Shown here piece by piece: positions 22,801-36,682 of a DNA stretch of 64,000 bases (position 1 is its first letter; every line of letters starts with the position of its first letter). The translations under genes and the position numbers were made by a program. Below the pieces are notes generated by a model. That model made no database searches and was not told the DNA's origin. It worked only from the letters and a program-made list of their open reading frames with translations. Source of the stretch: Linepithema humile (taxonomy: Eukaryota > Arthropoda > Insecta > Hymenoptera > Formicidae); the NCBI RefSeq assembly GCF_040581485.1, contig NC_090131.1, positions 19,046,532 to 19,110,531 of the forward strand, given 5' to 3'.

Positions 22801-25800
22801 AAGTAAATGATGGGACAGGTGGGTGGAGAGATTTGTTATTTCACTTTGCAATCGCACGCGATTGTTTTTCACACGCCGGATAAAGCACTGCCGCATGTCG
22901 TTTTATTACTCATTTGCATGTCGCAAATGTCGGCGACAGTAAAAATTTTCAATGATTTAACCAACACTCATTCAGTCGTGCGATTAACGACAATATTAGA
23001 GATTAAATAATATTTTCGTAAATTTAATGATATAAATATTTAATATATAAACATATGTATATAATATATGAAATGTAAAAAGTTGCAAGAATTAAATTAA
23101 AATGTTTATTATATAATTATATAAATTATTATTAAAATTAAATTAAATTAAAGAAAACAAATAAAAAATTTATTATATTTATATTCTAATTTCTTGCTGA
23201 ATTCATCTATCTTAACTCATCGTATGTGTTTTGAAATAAATTAAATAAAATAAAAAATTAAACGTTTACTAATCCAATCCCTCTTTTGTTTGAATAGAAA
23301 ATCAATATAATGCTCACGTTGATTAAATCTGTCGCAGCTAATCAAAAACGATGAAAAAGTGTCTTTGCGGTAATTTTCTAACAATGCGAAACAAATTTGT
23401 TTCGTACGGCAGCGTGGTAAGCAGTGGCATTTACTTACCGATAAAAACAATTCGCCGCGGTGTGTTACAGTAGCGCAACGATCGTAATAATAATCATAAC
23501 GATAGTATCACGCTGCGAGTTCGCAACATTAGAAACGCGCACCCGCTTTGCAAGCTCGTAACCTTTAGAGCGATATGCTATGGCCAGATGATGCAAGATA
23601 ACCGGGCATCACAGATAACGGTGCGGGACGGCCGCCACGGCGAGAGATCTATGGCAGGGAAGCGGAGATAATCACAGGACTATGGCGGCGGGTGGAGAAG
23701 ATCCGCTTGGTATCCGTTTACCGAATCCGTCGGATTCATGTGTCGCAGGGAAGTCCTAAATGACTCTGCGGTACCCTCGTGGCAAATTTACGAACGCGAT
23801 TTCGTCGTTAAATACACCCGATGGTCACCAGAGTTATTTAACTATGGTCGTCTACAACTTTTGCATGCCAATGACCTGAATCTGAGAGAAATTTACGAAC
23901 GCACATCCTCGTTTTCCCCGATACAGATTTTACAATAAATCGAATTCCAGAGAGAAGCATTAAGGAATTGTTTTCAAGCGATGCTTGGAATAACCAGAAA
24001 TCTTTTCTCGGCCATCGAGAGCGCATGCGGTAACGTTTTCTCAAGGCGTGTTATCTCGGGCGCGACAAATTACGAGCTTACGAATCGACTTTCGGGCTAC
24101 TATCGATGCCACTGCAGATTAGCGGACGATATATATCTGCGCTCGCGACGTCGCACATACATACACGCGTATACCGCGCCTTCTCAAGGATGCACAGGCG
24201 TGCATCACGAGTTGGGACCATGAAATAAAGCTACGTGTACCATGGGTGGTAACTTAACACCTTAACAGATATTTATGGGCCTTTGCTAACGCAAAAGATA
24301 AAAAGCAACGTTTTTGGCCGGCTTGCGACCGACGCTGCGCAACATATATAACGCTCTGTATCACACATATCACGACGGAGAGTACACGCGGCAGAGTATA
24401 CACGACTATCACGCACTTACTGATGCGAAGGAGAGAGACTTGTATCTAGATCGAGTATTTGCTTGTAATACCGGAATACATGAGTGCATTTATCATGTCG
24501 TATCGCCGATGCTGAGAGTAAATTCCGAAAATCTCACCACTGACGCACAGTATGTCTCAATTACGTCTGATAAAGTCTGATTTCTAACACGTGTGGCTTT
24601 GAGAAGTCATAAATCGTATATAAATAAACATTCTTTTAATACAAAATTATCCACTTGCGATGAGTAGAATTTTCTTTGGAACATTATGTCTACGTATGTA
24701 TTTCTTTCGACGCGTGAGATATAGATTTTTATATATTTCTTTTAATTTATAACTCTATAATCTCTGTTATACTTATAAAATTATAAAAATAATTTTGCTG
24801 CAATTAGATAGACACTAATGTAGACGTTCTGTCACTTTATGACACTAATAATTAAAAAAATATATTACATGGAGCGTTCAAGTATTATAATTTAAATGTC
24901 AAGCGTGTCAAGATTAAAATATTCAAGAACAGTCTTCTTGTGAATCAGTAATTTTCTCGATGTTCGTCAAAAATGAATGAAAAAACAGAATCTGATGAGA
25001 CAAATATCCTTAAATTATTTTCTAGAATTATTATTATATATATATAAATGGATTCGACGAATATGTCGCGAGTAAGAGTAAAATATAATTCGATAGGAAG
25101 ATTGGAACAACGCTGCTGCAAAATTCGTTAATTGAAACGTCTCGGGACATACGGTAGTACTTCGCGAAAAAGGGCGTGACGGGCGTGATTACTCTATGGT
25201 GGTGGGCGGGAAAAGCAGTATAAGTCATATTACCCGTTACGTAGGCGCCAGTAGTGCGGAAAGGCCTTAAGTCCGCGGCTCGAGGGGCCTGACTCGCGAC
25301 GCTCGTCGGCTTTCTTTCCGAGCTGCGCTCTCGCGCAGGGGAAGGGGTTGAAGACGAAGAAGCCACCCGGCGATGCTTCCTTGTCGACGACCGGCATTGC
25401 TCGCCTCCGCGACTGCACGCGGCGCGGTTTCATTTGCGCACACACGCTCGAAAACACGCTCGTCCGTGCGTGTATGCGCGCGCCTGCCATTCGAGTTCTC
25501 GTACCATTTCGCATCCCCGTAGTTACTCGAAGTGGCAACGTCTAATTATCCCGCGAAAAGTTCATCCTCCAATTATAGCAGGCCGCCGCCGCCGCCACCT
25601 CGGTATTGTTACGGATTCTTCGTTGTTACGTTATTATTAAGGACAACCCGCGCCGTTTCTTGACTGACACGTTACACGTGCATTTGTTCCTCGATAACGC
25701 GATGGTATTTCTATGATGAAAAGCAACGTGCATCACTTTGTTGCACAAGCGCCCGGTCGCGGGGCGTTGCGTGCTTATCGCACTTCACGCCGTTCTTGAT

Positions 25801-28800
25801 TCTCCATAGAATTATTAGGTTCGCTTAACACCTCCGACACGTCCCACTCTTCACGCGTGGGTGAGGAAAATGGAATTATCACGTCTGCTTGTTTGACGGA
25901 GGGTGGAACCCTATTATTACAGCATGTGAAGATCACTCACAATCAGTGGAGTGCATTTTGGACAGTGTAGAGGCAAAAACCGTTGACGCCAAAAAATATA
26001 TCAGAATGCAAAATCATCTTTATTACGAAACTCCAAGAGCTTTCTAATTTGACTAAATTTCCGCGAGGAAAAGATAGTAATTTTCAATATAGGAAAAAGT
26101 ATATAGCTTCGTAGCTTCGAGAACATATATTATCCCATCTAGTCGCCTCATCTATTTTCCGGTCTACACTGTGCATTATACACAAAGAACATTATTGACC
26201 GTGCGTAAATCCATAACACTCGTTAACGAACCAATCTCGACTGTCGATCGATATCTAAATTGGAGCGCATCGGGCACTCCGAGTCGCGTGAATAAATGCG
26301 GCAACATTACCCGTTGATCGCCGCGCTTTTTCGCGATCCTCGTCGGATTATATTCGTATCGCTCGCCGTCGACACGCCGATTAAGGACCCCGTCGTTTTC
26401 GCACGATTAGCGCCCGCGCGCCTTGCATCGACCGGACGCGATCGATTCTATCTCGATTTCGCGATCTCACGGAGGTATTAACCGAGAACGACGAGTGGCG
26501 ATTAGGTCTTTGAAGAGCGAAACCCTTCTTCTCTGCCCCCCTCGTGTTACTCAATGATATAAACATGTGCTCCGGCAAGAAGCTGGAGAGCCGGCTCGGA
26601 CGCAGTCGTCGGCTGAACAAATGTGGGCAGGGGAGAACAGACGCGGGTACACGACATAAGCGTATCAATAAAATGTTTAATTGGCGTTTACATTTCTTCA
26701 TTCGGCTCAACAAGATCGCGATACGGATCTTCCGCTCGCTTTCTCGTGCGGGCCTTCACCCTACTATCGAGCGCACCTCGACCTGAATATTTTCGATCGC
26801 AAGCTAATACACGCAAGAATAGTAAAGATGAATTTACACAGTCTATTTTTAATGATCGATTCGGATGAGTCGTTGAAATAAAAATATACAAATCGTTTCT
26901 ACAACTTTTTTGTATTTCAATAAAGTAAAAAGTTATGCATCTTTAATTTTTCAGATCCGTTTTAATAAGTATGCTTGAAAATCAATATATGAATTATGCA
27001 GAATAAAATATAAAAATTACTTTATTATGGATGACTTGATCGTAGAAATAATTATTGAGAAGCATAGCTTGATCAAAGATTTTTATTTTTCACATTTAAT
27101 CCTTTTTGGGTCACATCTTCATTTATGAAAGACTCTTCCTTGCTTTCGGTAATTTACTTCTACCGCTACATCACTTTGCACGAGTCATCCAGGATGATCA
27201 TCAGGAGTGAACCGTGTAAATTCGTCTTAAGAATGAGAAGCTGACCAGAAAGGAGACGAGGAAATCGGCCGCACGATCGGGCGGAGATGCGTTTGGTATC
27301 TCTTACATTAGGTGCTACCGAGGAGCGGCTCCTGTGTTTTCGCGTGCCTGCGTATATAAATGCGTGTCTGTTTGACTGACGGATCGTTCGAGGTGCCACG
27401 ACGCCTTCGTCGACGAAGTGGCGCGCGCGACGCGGTAATGAATGCAATTGGTACCTTCGGACATGGACCGCTCACGATAAGGAGCTGGGCGGAATTTTGG
27501 AGCGACATGATGTCACCCGTTATTTGTTCTTATTTACGCGCACGCGGGCCGCATTGAATAAATAAAAGGCGAACAGGACCGGTGGCGGTTAATATTTTTA
27601 ATCGACGCGGTAGAAAATTGGAAGATTATAGGATGACATGGGCGGTGTGTGTGTGCGCGTCGCGCGCTTCATTTTGCATGCGTAAAAACAGCCCCATGCG
27701 AGATTTATTAATCGAGATAGCGCGTAGCTGGTGACCATTTGAGATATTCGAACGCCGAAAAGAAGCCGTCCCCGCTGGACTCCAAATTTTTTAACCATAA
27801 TCATGCGGGTTCGAAAAGTGTCGGCTATTGCCCCTGACTTTTAAAATCGAATTTGCAGCCCGAAATTCCACAACTTTCGCGCGACACGGATCTGATATTC
27901 ACGATCGCGCGTTCGGCGATACATCGCCGGTGCGTTTTCAAAGGAATCCTGCTGATCAAATCGACCGTGCGTTTGTAGCCCGAAGAAAGATTGCTCCAAT
28001 TATTTTTTATGCCACGCGACATATTTCTCAATTTAATTCGGTGCGAGAGGCAAGGATTTGCGGCCCCGAAGGACGAGATAGAGAGAGAACTTGTTCGTTG
28101 CGCGTCCGTCTGGCGTGATATTTTACGCCAAAAACGAACTCTGCGAGAGTGACGTAATCGCTTAATTAACGAGCCGCGCTGCTTAACGTACTCGACGTGT
28201 TCTGTCTTTATCTTCGCCTGTCTCCTTTTCTCCTCTTGTGAGGAGAGAAAAAAAAAACGATATACGAGTAAACATCGCGGCCGAGCTTGCGTGTACGAGC
28301 GAACGTACTTGTATACATATGAATCGAGGCGCAGACATACCACAGGTGCCGAAATTTCGTTCATTTATTCTCGGCTCTCGGCCAGTTTGTTGACCGTTTA
28401 CCCGCAACACCTTGTACATCACAGTTGCATCGCACGTAAACAACCATGCGACTGCTTACATCGTGTGTATATTCTCCTTTGCGATTCGACCAAGCGCGAC
28501 TGACGGTATGCTAACAGCTGATGAATTTTTTTGAAAGAATTTCTGCATGAATCGCTGGAATTCAAACATCGTTTTTCCTTTTCCTTGGAAGCACCTATTC
28601 GACGCGGCTCATTAAACGCACTCGCTGAGCGAGCAACGATTAGACGAACAAGACGAGTTGCATAAATATCTCGCACGCTAACATAACGATTCCTCAGCTT
28701 ACATTCACGGATAGAGGATGGTTCATATTTGCAAGGCTGATACGAATCAAACGTACAAAATATAGTGTTTATTCACTCGAAATGCTCTCACTGGTTTCTG

Positions 28801-31800
28801 ATCTCTGCATATTTATAACTTATCAACTTAATTTGTTTAGAATATTAATTTAAATTTTCTTGATGTGCGATAACCAATGTATAATAGTTTAATTAAAAAA
28901 ACTTTAATGGATAAGATAAATTTTTATTAGCAAAAATCACGATAATAACGGAACGATCAGTATTTCTCGCATTATAGCTCGGTATTACGATATTTACAGC
29001 GTAACGCAATTGCAATTTTATCGGCGTTAAATTAGGAGGGAATTATTCGGCTATGAGAGAAAGCGCCAATTGTTCTCGCCATCATTCGTCCGCGATTGCA
29101 GATAAAAAGATTATATCCGCCCAACGAAACTCCACCTCAACCGAACTATCGCGCCGGCGACTTTAATAAGGAAATAAGCGGAAAGACGAAAGTTCGAGAG
29201 GAGAAAAGAGGCCCGTTAATGATTTACCGCGGCTTTATAACCGCGAATTCACCGCGCACTGCCGCCGCTGATGCGGGAGAGGATCTCGTCGGAAGGAAAG
29301 AAGAGAGAAGGAGAGAGAAAGGACTGCGTGCCACGCCCCCGACTTCTCATCTTTTACGCGTCTCATCTCATGACGTCGGTACGTGAGGGCCCTTTCGAGC
29401 TGGGGCCCAAACGCCCTGCACGACGACGACGAAGAGCGTTTTCGGGAACCCTTTTCCCCCTTTTTGTTCCCTGGAATGTGTTAACCCTGAAGCGAGGCTC
29501 GCGTTCGGCGCACGATATATCTGCCCGGAGATTTAACTTTGGGACGCTCCGCGAATTTTTTCCAAGTAACGAAAAATACAAAGATTTCTGATATAATAAT
29601 TTTATATAAAGAATTATTTTATCGCTTAAAAAGAATTCTTTCTGATAAATAATATTAGTTGCAAAATAAAACATTACATTAAACTCGCATTATATTTTGT
29701 AAGAATTTAATTTTGAGAAACTATATAAATCATATAAATCTCATCATTATATAATGTCCTCAGAATCTTATTGTCGAACGATGATTATTTAATTTTAATT
29801 TTAGTGTAAAGGAAACTGATACTTAGTTACTATCGTGGATAGAAATGATAAATGATCCGAGGTGTTCGAAAGTAAGTAATTCCCGTTATGGTGAGTGAAA
29901 AGTATCAGATATATCCGGAGAAGCGGTCTATTTTGAGGATCATTATTTCCGGATCGATTTACCACTGTTCATTAACGTCAAGCTTTCCACGCAACCCGAG
30001 CCGACGCGTACAAACCACTCGGAACAGCCAGCTGCGTGTATACACACGTAAAGGTGCTCTCCGATAATTATTTTTCCTAGTCGCTATGGACATTGCGCTA
30101 ACACATTGTATTAATTACATTATAGTGCCCATAAAGCGCGATCTGTACAAAATTCGATATTATTATTCCGTAAATATATGCAAACATGTAAATAATAACT
30201 AATTAAGAACATAATGGCTGTTTTTAACAGCAGCGATATAAATTTAAAACAATGGAAAAAGGATGAGAAAAATAGATTAAATATGGCAAAAAGGAAAATC
30301 ATTTAAATAAGTAATACTCTTTGTGTTATCAATATGCTACTAATAATATGAATAATATTTATATCTATAAAATTGAATACAAAAATATTTCTCTTCTATA
30401 TTGAGTATATCATTTGACTTACAAATTACAGAGAGAGACGTTCTAAGTTTAACACACGTTCACAATACGAAATGTTTTCAAAAAATATTGACTATTTTTC
30501 AAATAACCTCTTCTAAGAAAAGACATTCGAAAGAAGAACATTCTTTTTAACCAGCATCCAAAAGAAGAACAAGTTTGACATAATTCAAGCCGTTTTTCTC
30601 TAGACATGTGGATTCGGAAGGGATTAGAGGCGTACCGGCCACTAGGGATCATTTCCGAGCGATCCAGCGACTATCGATTTTCGTTCGTGTCGAATACCGG
30701 GCGTGGCTATCGCGGAAAGAAAGATATCCCGGCCACCGCGGCAACTAAAACGAAGGTGTTGCCGCGGCTGTGGCTGCGGTGGCGGCGGCGGCCACAGGGA
30801 CTTTCACGGCTGCCATAATGGATGAGCGTTCTTAATGATTTTTTCGCCGGCGGAGGCATTCGTCATTGAGTAATGATACGCGTATGAGATAAGAGCCGCC
30901 GTATGTGCCAGCGCGAAGCGAACGAACAGAGACGAAGGCAAGAGGAGATACGTGTTAAACCGCACAGCGCTTCGGGCGTCATCGCCTCGTAAGAAACAGC
31001 CATCGTACGTAGGGCGCGTTCGAAAAGGTGCAAATCAGTAGCAAGGATGTATTCCTTGATGAATTTGGAGTCGACTTACGCACGAAAGAAATTAACTGCG
31101 AACTTAATTACGGTCATATTTGCATGTTAAATATTACAAAGCTTCAATTAATCCAACTGCAAAGACTTGAATCAGTAAAAAGAATTTATATAATTAATTT
31201 GAAATCAATTTGAATTAATTTTTTTCAAGAGTAAAATTAAATATTACTTTTGGATGCTGAGAAAATTTTTTAATAATTTTTATAATCTATCATATAAATT
31301 TGTTTAATGGATTTTTTTAAATAGATTTTTTCATCTTTTGACTATTCATAAAGATGTATATTCCACAAGCCGCTGGCGTTCAAAGCTTGATACTTTGTAC
31401 CAAGAGAAAGCAGGTCTTTGCCTTTTGTCATATTTCATTAAGCCTCTCGAGGCGAGTGCACTGCAGAGAGCGGATAAAATAAACGAGGAAAACAAACGAA
31501 AGAGAGAAAAAAGGAGTCGAGGATGCGAGTCGCGCGATGCTCGGGGCGTCGTCGCTTTGCCGGGGAAAAGCATTCGTCGCCAAGTTCGGTTTTCACAATA
31601 ATAATTAATTTCAGAAAACGATGGAAATCTTTGTTATAGGTATTTACGAGTGCATTTCGCGTGCGCACGCTTTAATTAATAATGACGAAATTATGCTGTG
31701 ATATGAGTTACTCCGCGAATACGACCGGTGCTTTTTTTTTGTCGCCGATAGGAAAATCTTATTTGCGGTTTCTTTTGACTTCTAATCGTTTTGCACGGCT

Positions 31801-31935
31801 CGATCCACCGGCGGAATGCTGTAGTATTACTTACGTTTCGCAATAAAACATAAAGAATTATTTTCGACGATAAGTACATCAAACGCCGCAGCACTCTTGT
31901 CGGTCGAGACTAACAGCCCGCAAATATTTCCGTTA
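22801..31935. other. no recognisable gene
   Basis: Strongly AT-rich at 22990-23270, 24590-25060, 28740-28930, 29580-29820 and 30120-30450, with GC-rich blocks at about 25200-25540, 27820-28140 and 30690-30800. The longest frame is 179 codons on the minus strand (28364-27825), basic and without a recognised domain. An isolated donor-like GTAAGTAA on the minus strand at 23438 has no convincing partner acceptor. Confidence 0.55.
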
Positions 31936-31937
31936 TA

Positions 31938-32057
31938 CAGGGTGACTCAGGCCAGTCGCATCACCCGTTAATAGCAGATTCCTGAAGTCATTTTGGTATA
32001 AAGATTTTCGTCTCCAAATGGCGTCAGAAATTTGCTATTAACGGCTGGGACATCTTG
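31938..32057. mobile_element. 120-bp TA-flanked MITE (Tc1/mariner-like)
   Basis: Begins CAGGGTGACTCA and ends TGGGACATCTTG, with TA on both sides (31936-31937 and 32058-32059). The right arm read in reverse (CAAGATGTCCCA) pairs with the left end. After a ~14-bp insertion in the left arm, the arms match again as CCGTTAATAGCA.ATT.CTGA and onward to CATTT. The two arms make up almost all of the element, leaving only a short centre and no coding capacity. TA duplication and the CAGGGTG-type end are characteristic of Tc1/mariner-mobilised miniature elements. Confidence 0.82.
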
Positions 32058-32059
32058 TA

Positions 32060-32280
32060 CAGCTGAATAAGCAAGAGTGTATCTATACAACTATATTTAT
32101 ACTTGAATATCTTGAAATTGGTATAACCAATCTCATAAAAATAAGGGGATAAAAAGATATAAAATAATAAAAGATTGTTTTCAATATCAGACTGCATTTG
32201 GTCTAATATTGAGTAATATTACAACAATTTGTTATTCGAAATAATTTACATTATCTTTTATTGAGAAAATATCATCCTCT
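32060..32280. other. AT-rich spacer
   Basis: Nothing recognised between the MITE and the CT microsatellite. Confidence 0.6.
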
Positions 32281-32281
32281 T

Positions 32282-32283
32282 TC

Positions 32284-32327
<44 letters not shown>
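32282..32327. repeat. (CT)n microsatellite
   Basis: Mostly perfect TC dinucleotides after an imperfect lead of TTCTCTCTTTATCTTTC. Confidence 0.96.
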
Positions 32328-32331
<4 letters not shown>

Positions 32332-34770
32332 CATGTTTTGCGTATATTATTCCACGGCTATTGACCAGACAGTAAACTTTTATAACGCAATAAAATAAAT
32401 GGTTCCTTTTCATAGCCCGTATCATCAGAGCCGCAAGTAACCCGGAATTAACGCTTAATTAATATTTCATACTCAATGACGTGAATTAGCCATGTTGGAC
32501 ATTCTGATTCGCCAAGCGGTTTTGCAATTATTATTAATTACGTCACGCGTGTACCGAAATAATTTCCTATCGTAAACACACCAATAATAATGACTGCTTA
32601 AGTACGCAGGACGCCGAGAACGATAATTACCGGTGTGTAAAGTCTCATCGAAAATATCGGATAAATTAATCGCGCACGCACGTATATCAATTAAGCATAG
32701 AATGACCGAATCATTAATGAATTCGCAACGTGCCGACGCTCATCGCTATACACAACACTCCTTATTCTCTCCCTCCGACACGTTTCCACACGTCTCCGAG
32801 ACACGATTCACCTTTCGCAAGTACGAAAATGAAAGAAACCCGAGCAGCTGCTGATTGCTAATGGAGCCGACTTTATCGCGACGGCGTGACTGAATTTCGT
32901 GACCGGCGAGCGAGTAAAAGTCGCCACGATTGGCGCAAACATGCCCCGTGCGCAATAACCACAGATATAGCGAGCCAAAGCAACTGGTATTTGGATAAAA
33001 TTTATCGGTTCCAACGTTTTTAATCGGCTTCGGCGAAACACTTCTTTCTCGAGCGAAATGCACTTAAACGCATCGTTCTTTTGATACTCCCGCGTAAATA
33101 TCACTGCGAGTGCATGTCGGACGGATACGAAGTTTCTTCGTTAAATTACGACGTTTTCGTCGCGGACGACAGAAATATTTCTGCGCCAGCCGTATTGCGC
33201 GCCTTGACCTTCGCGGCCGTAGAAATCCACTGAAAAAGCATCGATTGGCGCGTGCACAGAGGAAAGCCGCTGCGGTCATAAAATAAGCGCGTGGTTGGAA
33301 TTATTCAGAGGTGCGTACCGTATTTATGATATGCCCGACTAGAACTATAACTCAAGACGGCGTATGTTCGGGTCGACTGTAAACGATCGCCGGGGTCAAA
33401 ATCGGCGTTAATTTACGATTGCTTCGACGGGATTTTTCGATCGTCGTACTGGTCGCTTTATCTCGATAAGTAATATTGCGGAATCTAATCTAAAAAGAGA
33501 AAGAGAGATCGCTGATTGGTCATTGAAGCATCGCTAGCTAAGCTTCGACGATGTGTGAAAAACTTTGGAATCTTCGACTGAGCGCACACAAAGAGCTTCG
33601 AGTTAGAAATGGGTAGTCCTACGTAGCGTTTCACGTTAATCCACGTATACGTCATACATGTGACTATAATCTTCTCGCGAAACGACGCGAGTATTGTGCC
33701 GTTGGCGGGCTAGAGAAATAAGTGCGTTGAAGAATGCCTCGCGTTTGAAGCATCCGTGCTTTTCAGACGGCGTCTTAAGTGACGGATAATCAAGGGCGCG
33801 ATTCTTAGCGTTTCTCGCTTCGGCGGAATTCTATGCAATACGGGTTTAAACCTTTTCGGGTAGATGAAACGGTCGCGTGACACGAGGTATTAGGCGTCAC
33901 CTCGTTAACCAGAAGAACGCCTGTTGAAGTACGCGTTATACAGCGTTACGCTACGTGAATTTTACTCTCGCTTTATAACAATAATATGTTGCTATGTACA
34001 AATATCTAAAATTAACACTTATCTCTTCACAGATATTTATACCCCCGACGCTGAAATTAACACTGCAAATAGATATACTAAGCTTTATCTTGTAGCAAAT
34101 GTTTGAATTGGCATCCGTTTCGTATGTAACATGGGAATGGTTAACTGTTAGAAAATTATCTCGTCGAATTGTGTCAAGACGGAACAAGAGATCCGATTGG
34201 ATGTACGTTGATTGAGTACCGAAACGGCGTTGTGCGGAACTTTCAGACATCAGTTTCGCGAAACTAGTTCAAGAACTTTAGGCGCGAAGTACGTCTGGAG
34301 GGCGTACAAAAGGCTGGAACTAGTAATAGAATCCTATCTCGCTTCGCCTTAATTATGTGACACACACGACGGCACTCTTAAGTGACAATTGAATTGTCGA
34401 AAGCTTCGACGCGCTTCTCACGACTGAATGCTAAAGCGAGACTCGACAGTATGCCCTCCAGAATCAAACGAAGGATGTACACGATAATTTTATTCTACAT
34501 ATTTTTCCGGTAGATATTACACATGATGAAATGCTACGTACGTCCCCTACGATGTCACTCCTCGCGACACCTTATCATAATGCAAAAGGTGCGACAATAC
34601 CTCTTGTTTGTTAATTGGACATTGAAGCAGGACTTTGTCGCGAACGTTTCAACCCTATGACTAGGTAACTTCAAGTACTAATACGCGAGCACAAAACCAC
34701 CCACGTTTATAAGAACGAAATCCCACTACATGTGTCAGTTTGTAAGCGTGCAGATCTCGAGTTATTATCT

Positions 34771-34804
34771 CCTTTCTCTCTCTCTCTCTCTCTCTTCTCT
34801 CTCT
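34771..34804. repeat. (CT)n microsatellite
   Basis: Perfect TC run with one TT interruption near its end. Confidence 0.95.
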
Positions 34805-36660
34805 GGAGAGTTGTCGACCAAGAAAGTACCGTGGAAGATCAGATACTTCCTGCTTCATCTCGCCTTTGATGGCGAGCGCTGAATCGCGCCAAGTTATCGA
34901 ACGATTCAATATCTTGCTGATACCTCGCCTAAGCCGGATCTAATCGCAATCACGCGTGAGTGTTTGAAGGAACCGACGAGCCCATCGTCACTAGAGCTAA
35001 TTGAAAACGCGAAGACTTCAAGTGACCGTTTATTATCCCCGCAAGGCCAATATCCAAAGAATATTCCGCGATGAACTATGCACAAGGCGCTAGGCGAGAC
35101 ATATGACAATCAAATATTTAGTTGAATAACAATTAAAAATAATCTAATTATTTTAAAAACTACTTATTACATTCATAATTTATAATTAATTTTTATAAAT
35201 AATGAACAAATATTTATTGTAATTTATAAACTCACGAAATAGTGAGAATAATATCGATATTTTTTTATATTTATTATTGGTCATATTTGAATAATCACAA
35301 TGACAATAGTCCGTTACGTAATTCTTACCCTCAAGTAGACGATTATATTCTTTGTACAAGTTGTGCGACGATTTATTTCTTTACGTGAAACGCCAAGAAG
35401 GGCCGCGTGGACGATGCGCGATCACAATAGACACGTCGTTGAGTCGACTTCTGCGAGCACGAGGACAATGAAACGTCACAAAAGCCGAGATTAACAATAT
35501 TCTGTACAACCGGACAAGGGAAAAAGAAAAGTCACTTTACGTGCATTCACTATCTAAATCTCGTCGTCGCTGTATCTGATCTTTTCCGGAGATTAGGGAT
35601 ACGAATATGGCGCTCTGAGTAAATTAAAAGTATTGTTTTTTAGATCGTGAATATTTTATCCTGCTTTCATACTCATCGTATCTCGATAAGCAAAGCAATT
35701 TATAAAAGATTTGTGCATATCTAATTTTTAAAAGTGCGATTATTTCTTTATATTTTTATAATAAAAAATTGAGAAAACTATGTGACTTTGTAAAGATTCA
35801 TAAAATTCATTATTAAAGATTCATAAAAAGGTTTCAAACTTTCTGAAAACCTTGGGTATAAAAAATTTTATAGAACTTTAATTCAATTTTTTACATGTTT
35901 ATATCGGTCATATAATGATATAAACAGTGATAATTGAAGATGAATACAGGAATATTTTTCCTTGCGCGAAATAAACTAACGGTCGAACAACAAGAATCGG
36001 AGCTGAATGCAAATCATTCGGCGTTGCTGCCTTCTTTTTGATCGCCATATAAGAACGGGCGCATTGTTCTTCTCGAGGTGTTATTACCACCCGTGGCAGA
36101 CATGGCCCAGGAGGAGGCGAATTAACAATAAATAATAATGATAATAAAATGTCGGGGAATGCTGCAGCCTCATTATTAACCTAAGTATTGATTGTGAGAC
36201 CGGGACTGGCGATCACAAACGATAAGGCTTCTCTCTCGCTTATTCCTTCCTGGAAGAGCCTTCGTATCCCGCGCACGGGTTATTCCCTCATGATATTCCC
36301 TTGAGGCCTGACCAGGGCCAGCCACCCAACGGTGGCTCCGACCGAACGAAATCTCGATTCCTCTACGTCAAGCCGCGCAGTCGGGGTTAACGTGGCGACC
36401 TGCCGCCACCTTTCTTCAGCTTTATTAATACTCGGTAGGTGGCCACCGGGACAATAATCGCCGGTGATTACCGTCGAAGACCTTAGAAATAATGCCGTAT
36501 TATAGTGATATACAACGGAAAAGAATCCCACCTTGCGTAATATCCTAGGAAAACGGGAACGTAATTTTCCATTGCAGCGTGAAGGAATGACAGGGACAGT
36601 CACGAGAGGTTTTGAATGGCATACGAAATGTCCCATTGAGGGGATACGTTATAAAATGTG

Positions 36661-36682
36661 GCGACGTTAAATTTAACGTCGC
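36661..36682. other. perfect 22-bp palindrome
   Basis: GCGACGTTAAA is followed immediately by its exact reverse complement. It has no spacer, and symmetry is lost outside (G on both sides). It could be a dimeric transcription-factor site (it contains two AACGT/ACGTT half sites) or cruciform-prone DNA. Confidence 0.9.

Noticed and set aside
23420..23470. minus-strand donor GTAAGTAA at 23438
   Set aside because: Good consensus but no convincing acceptor, coding frame or homologous copy to support an exon.
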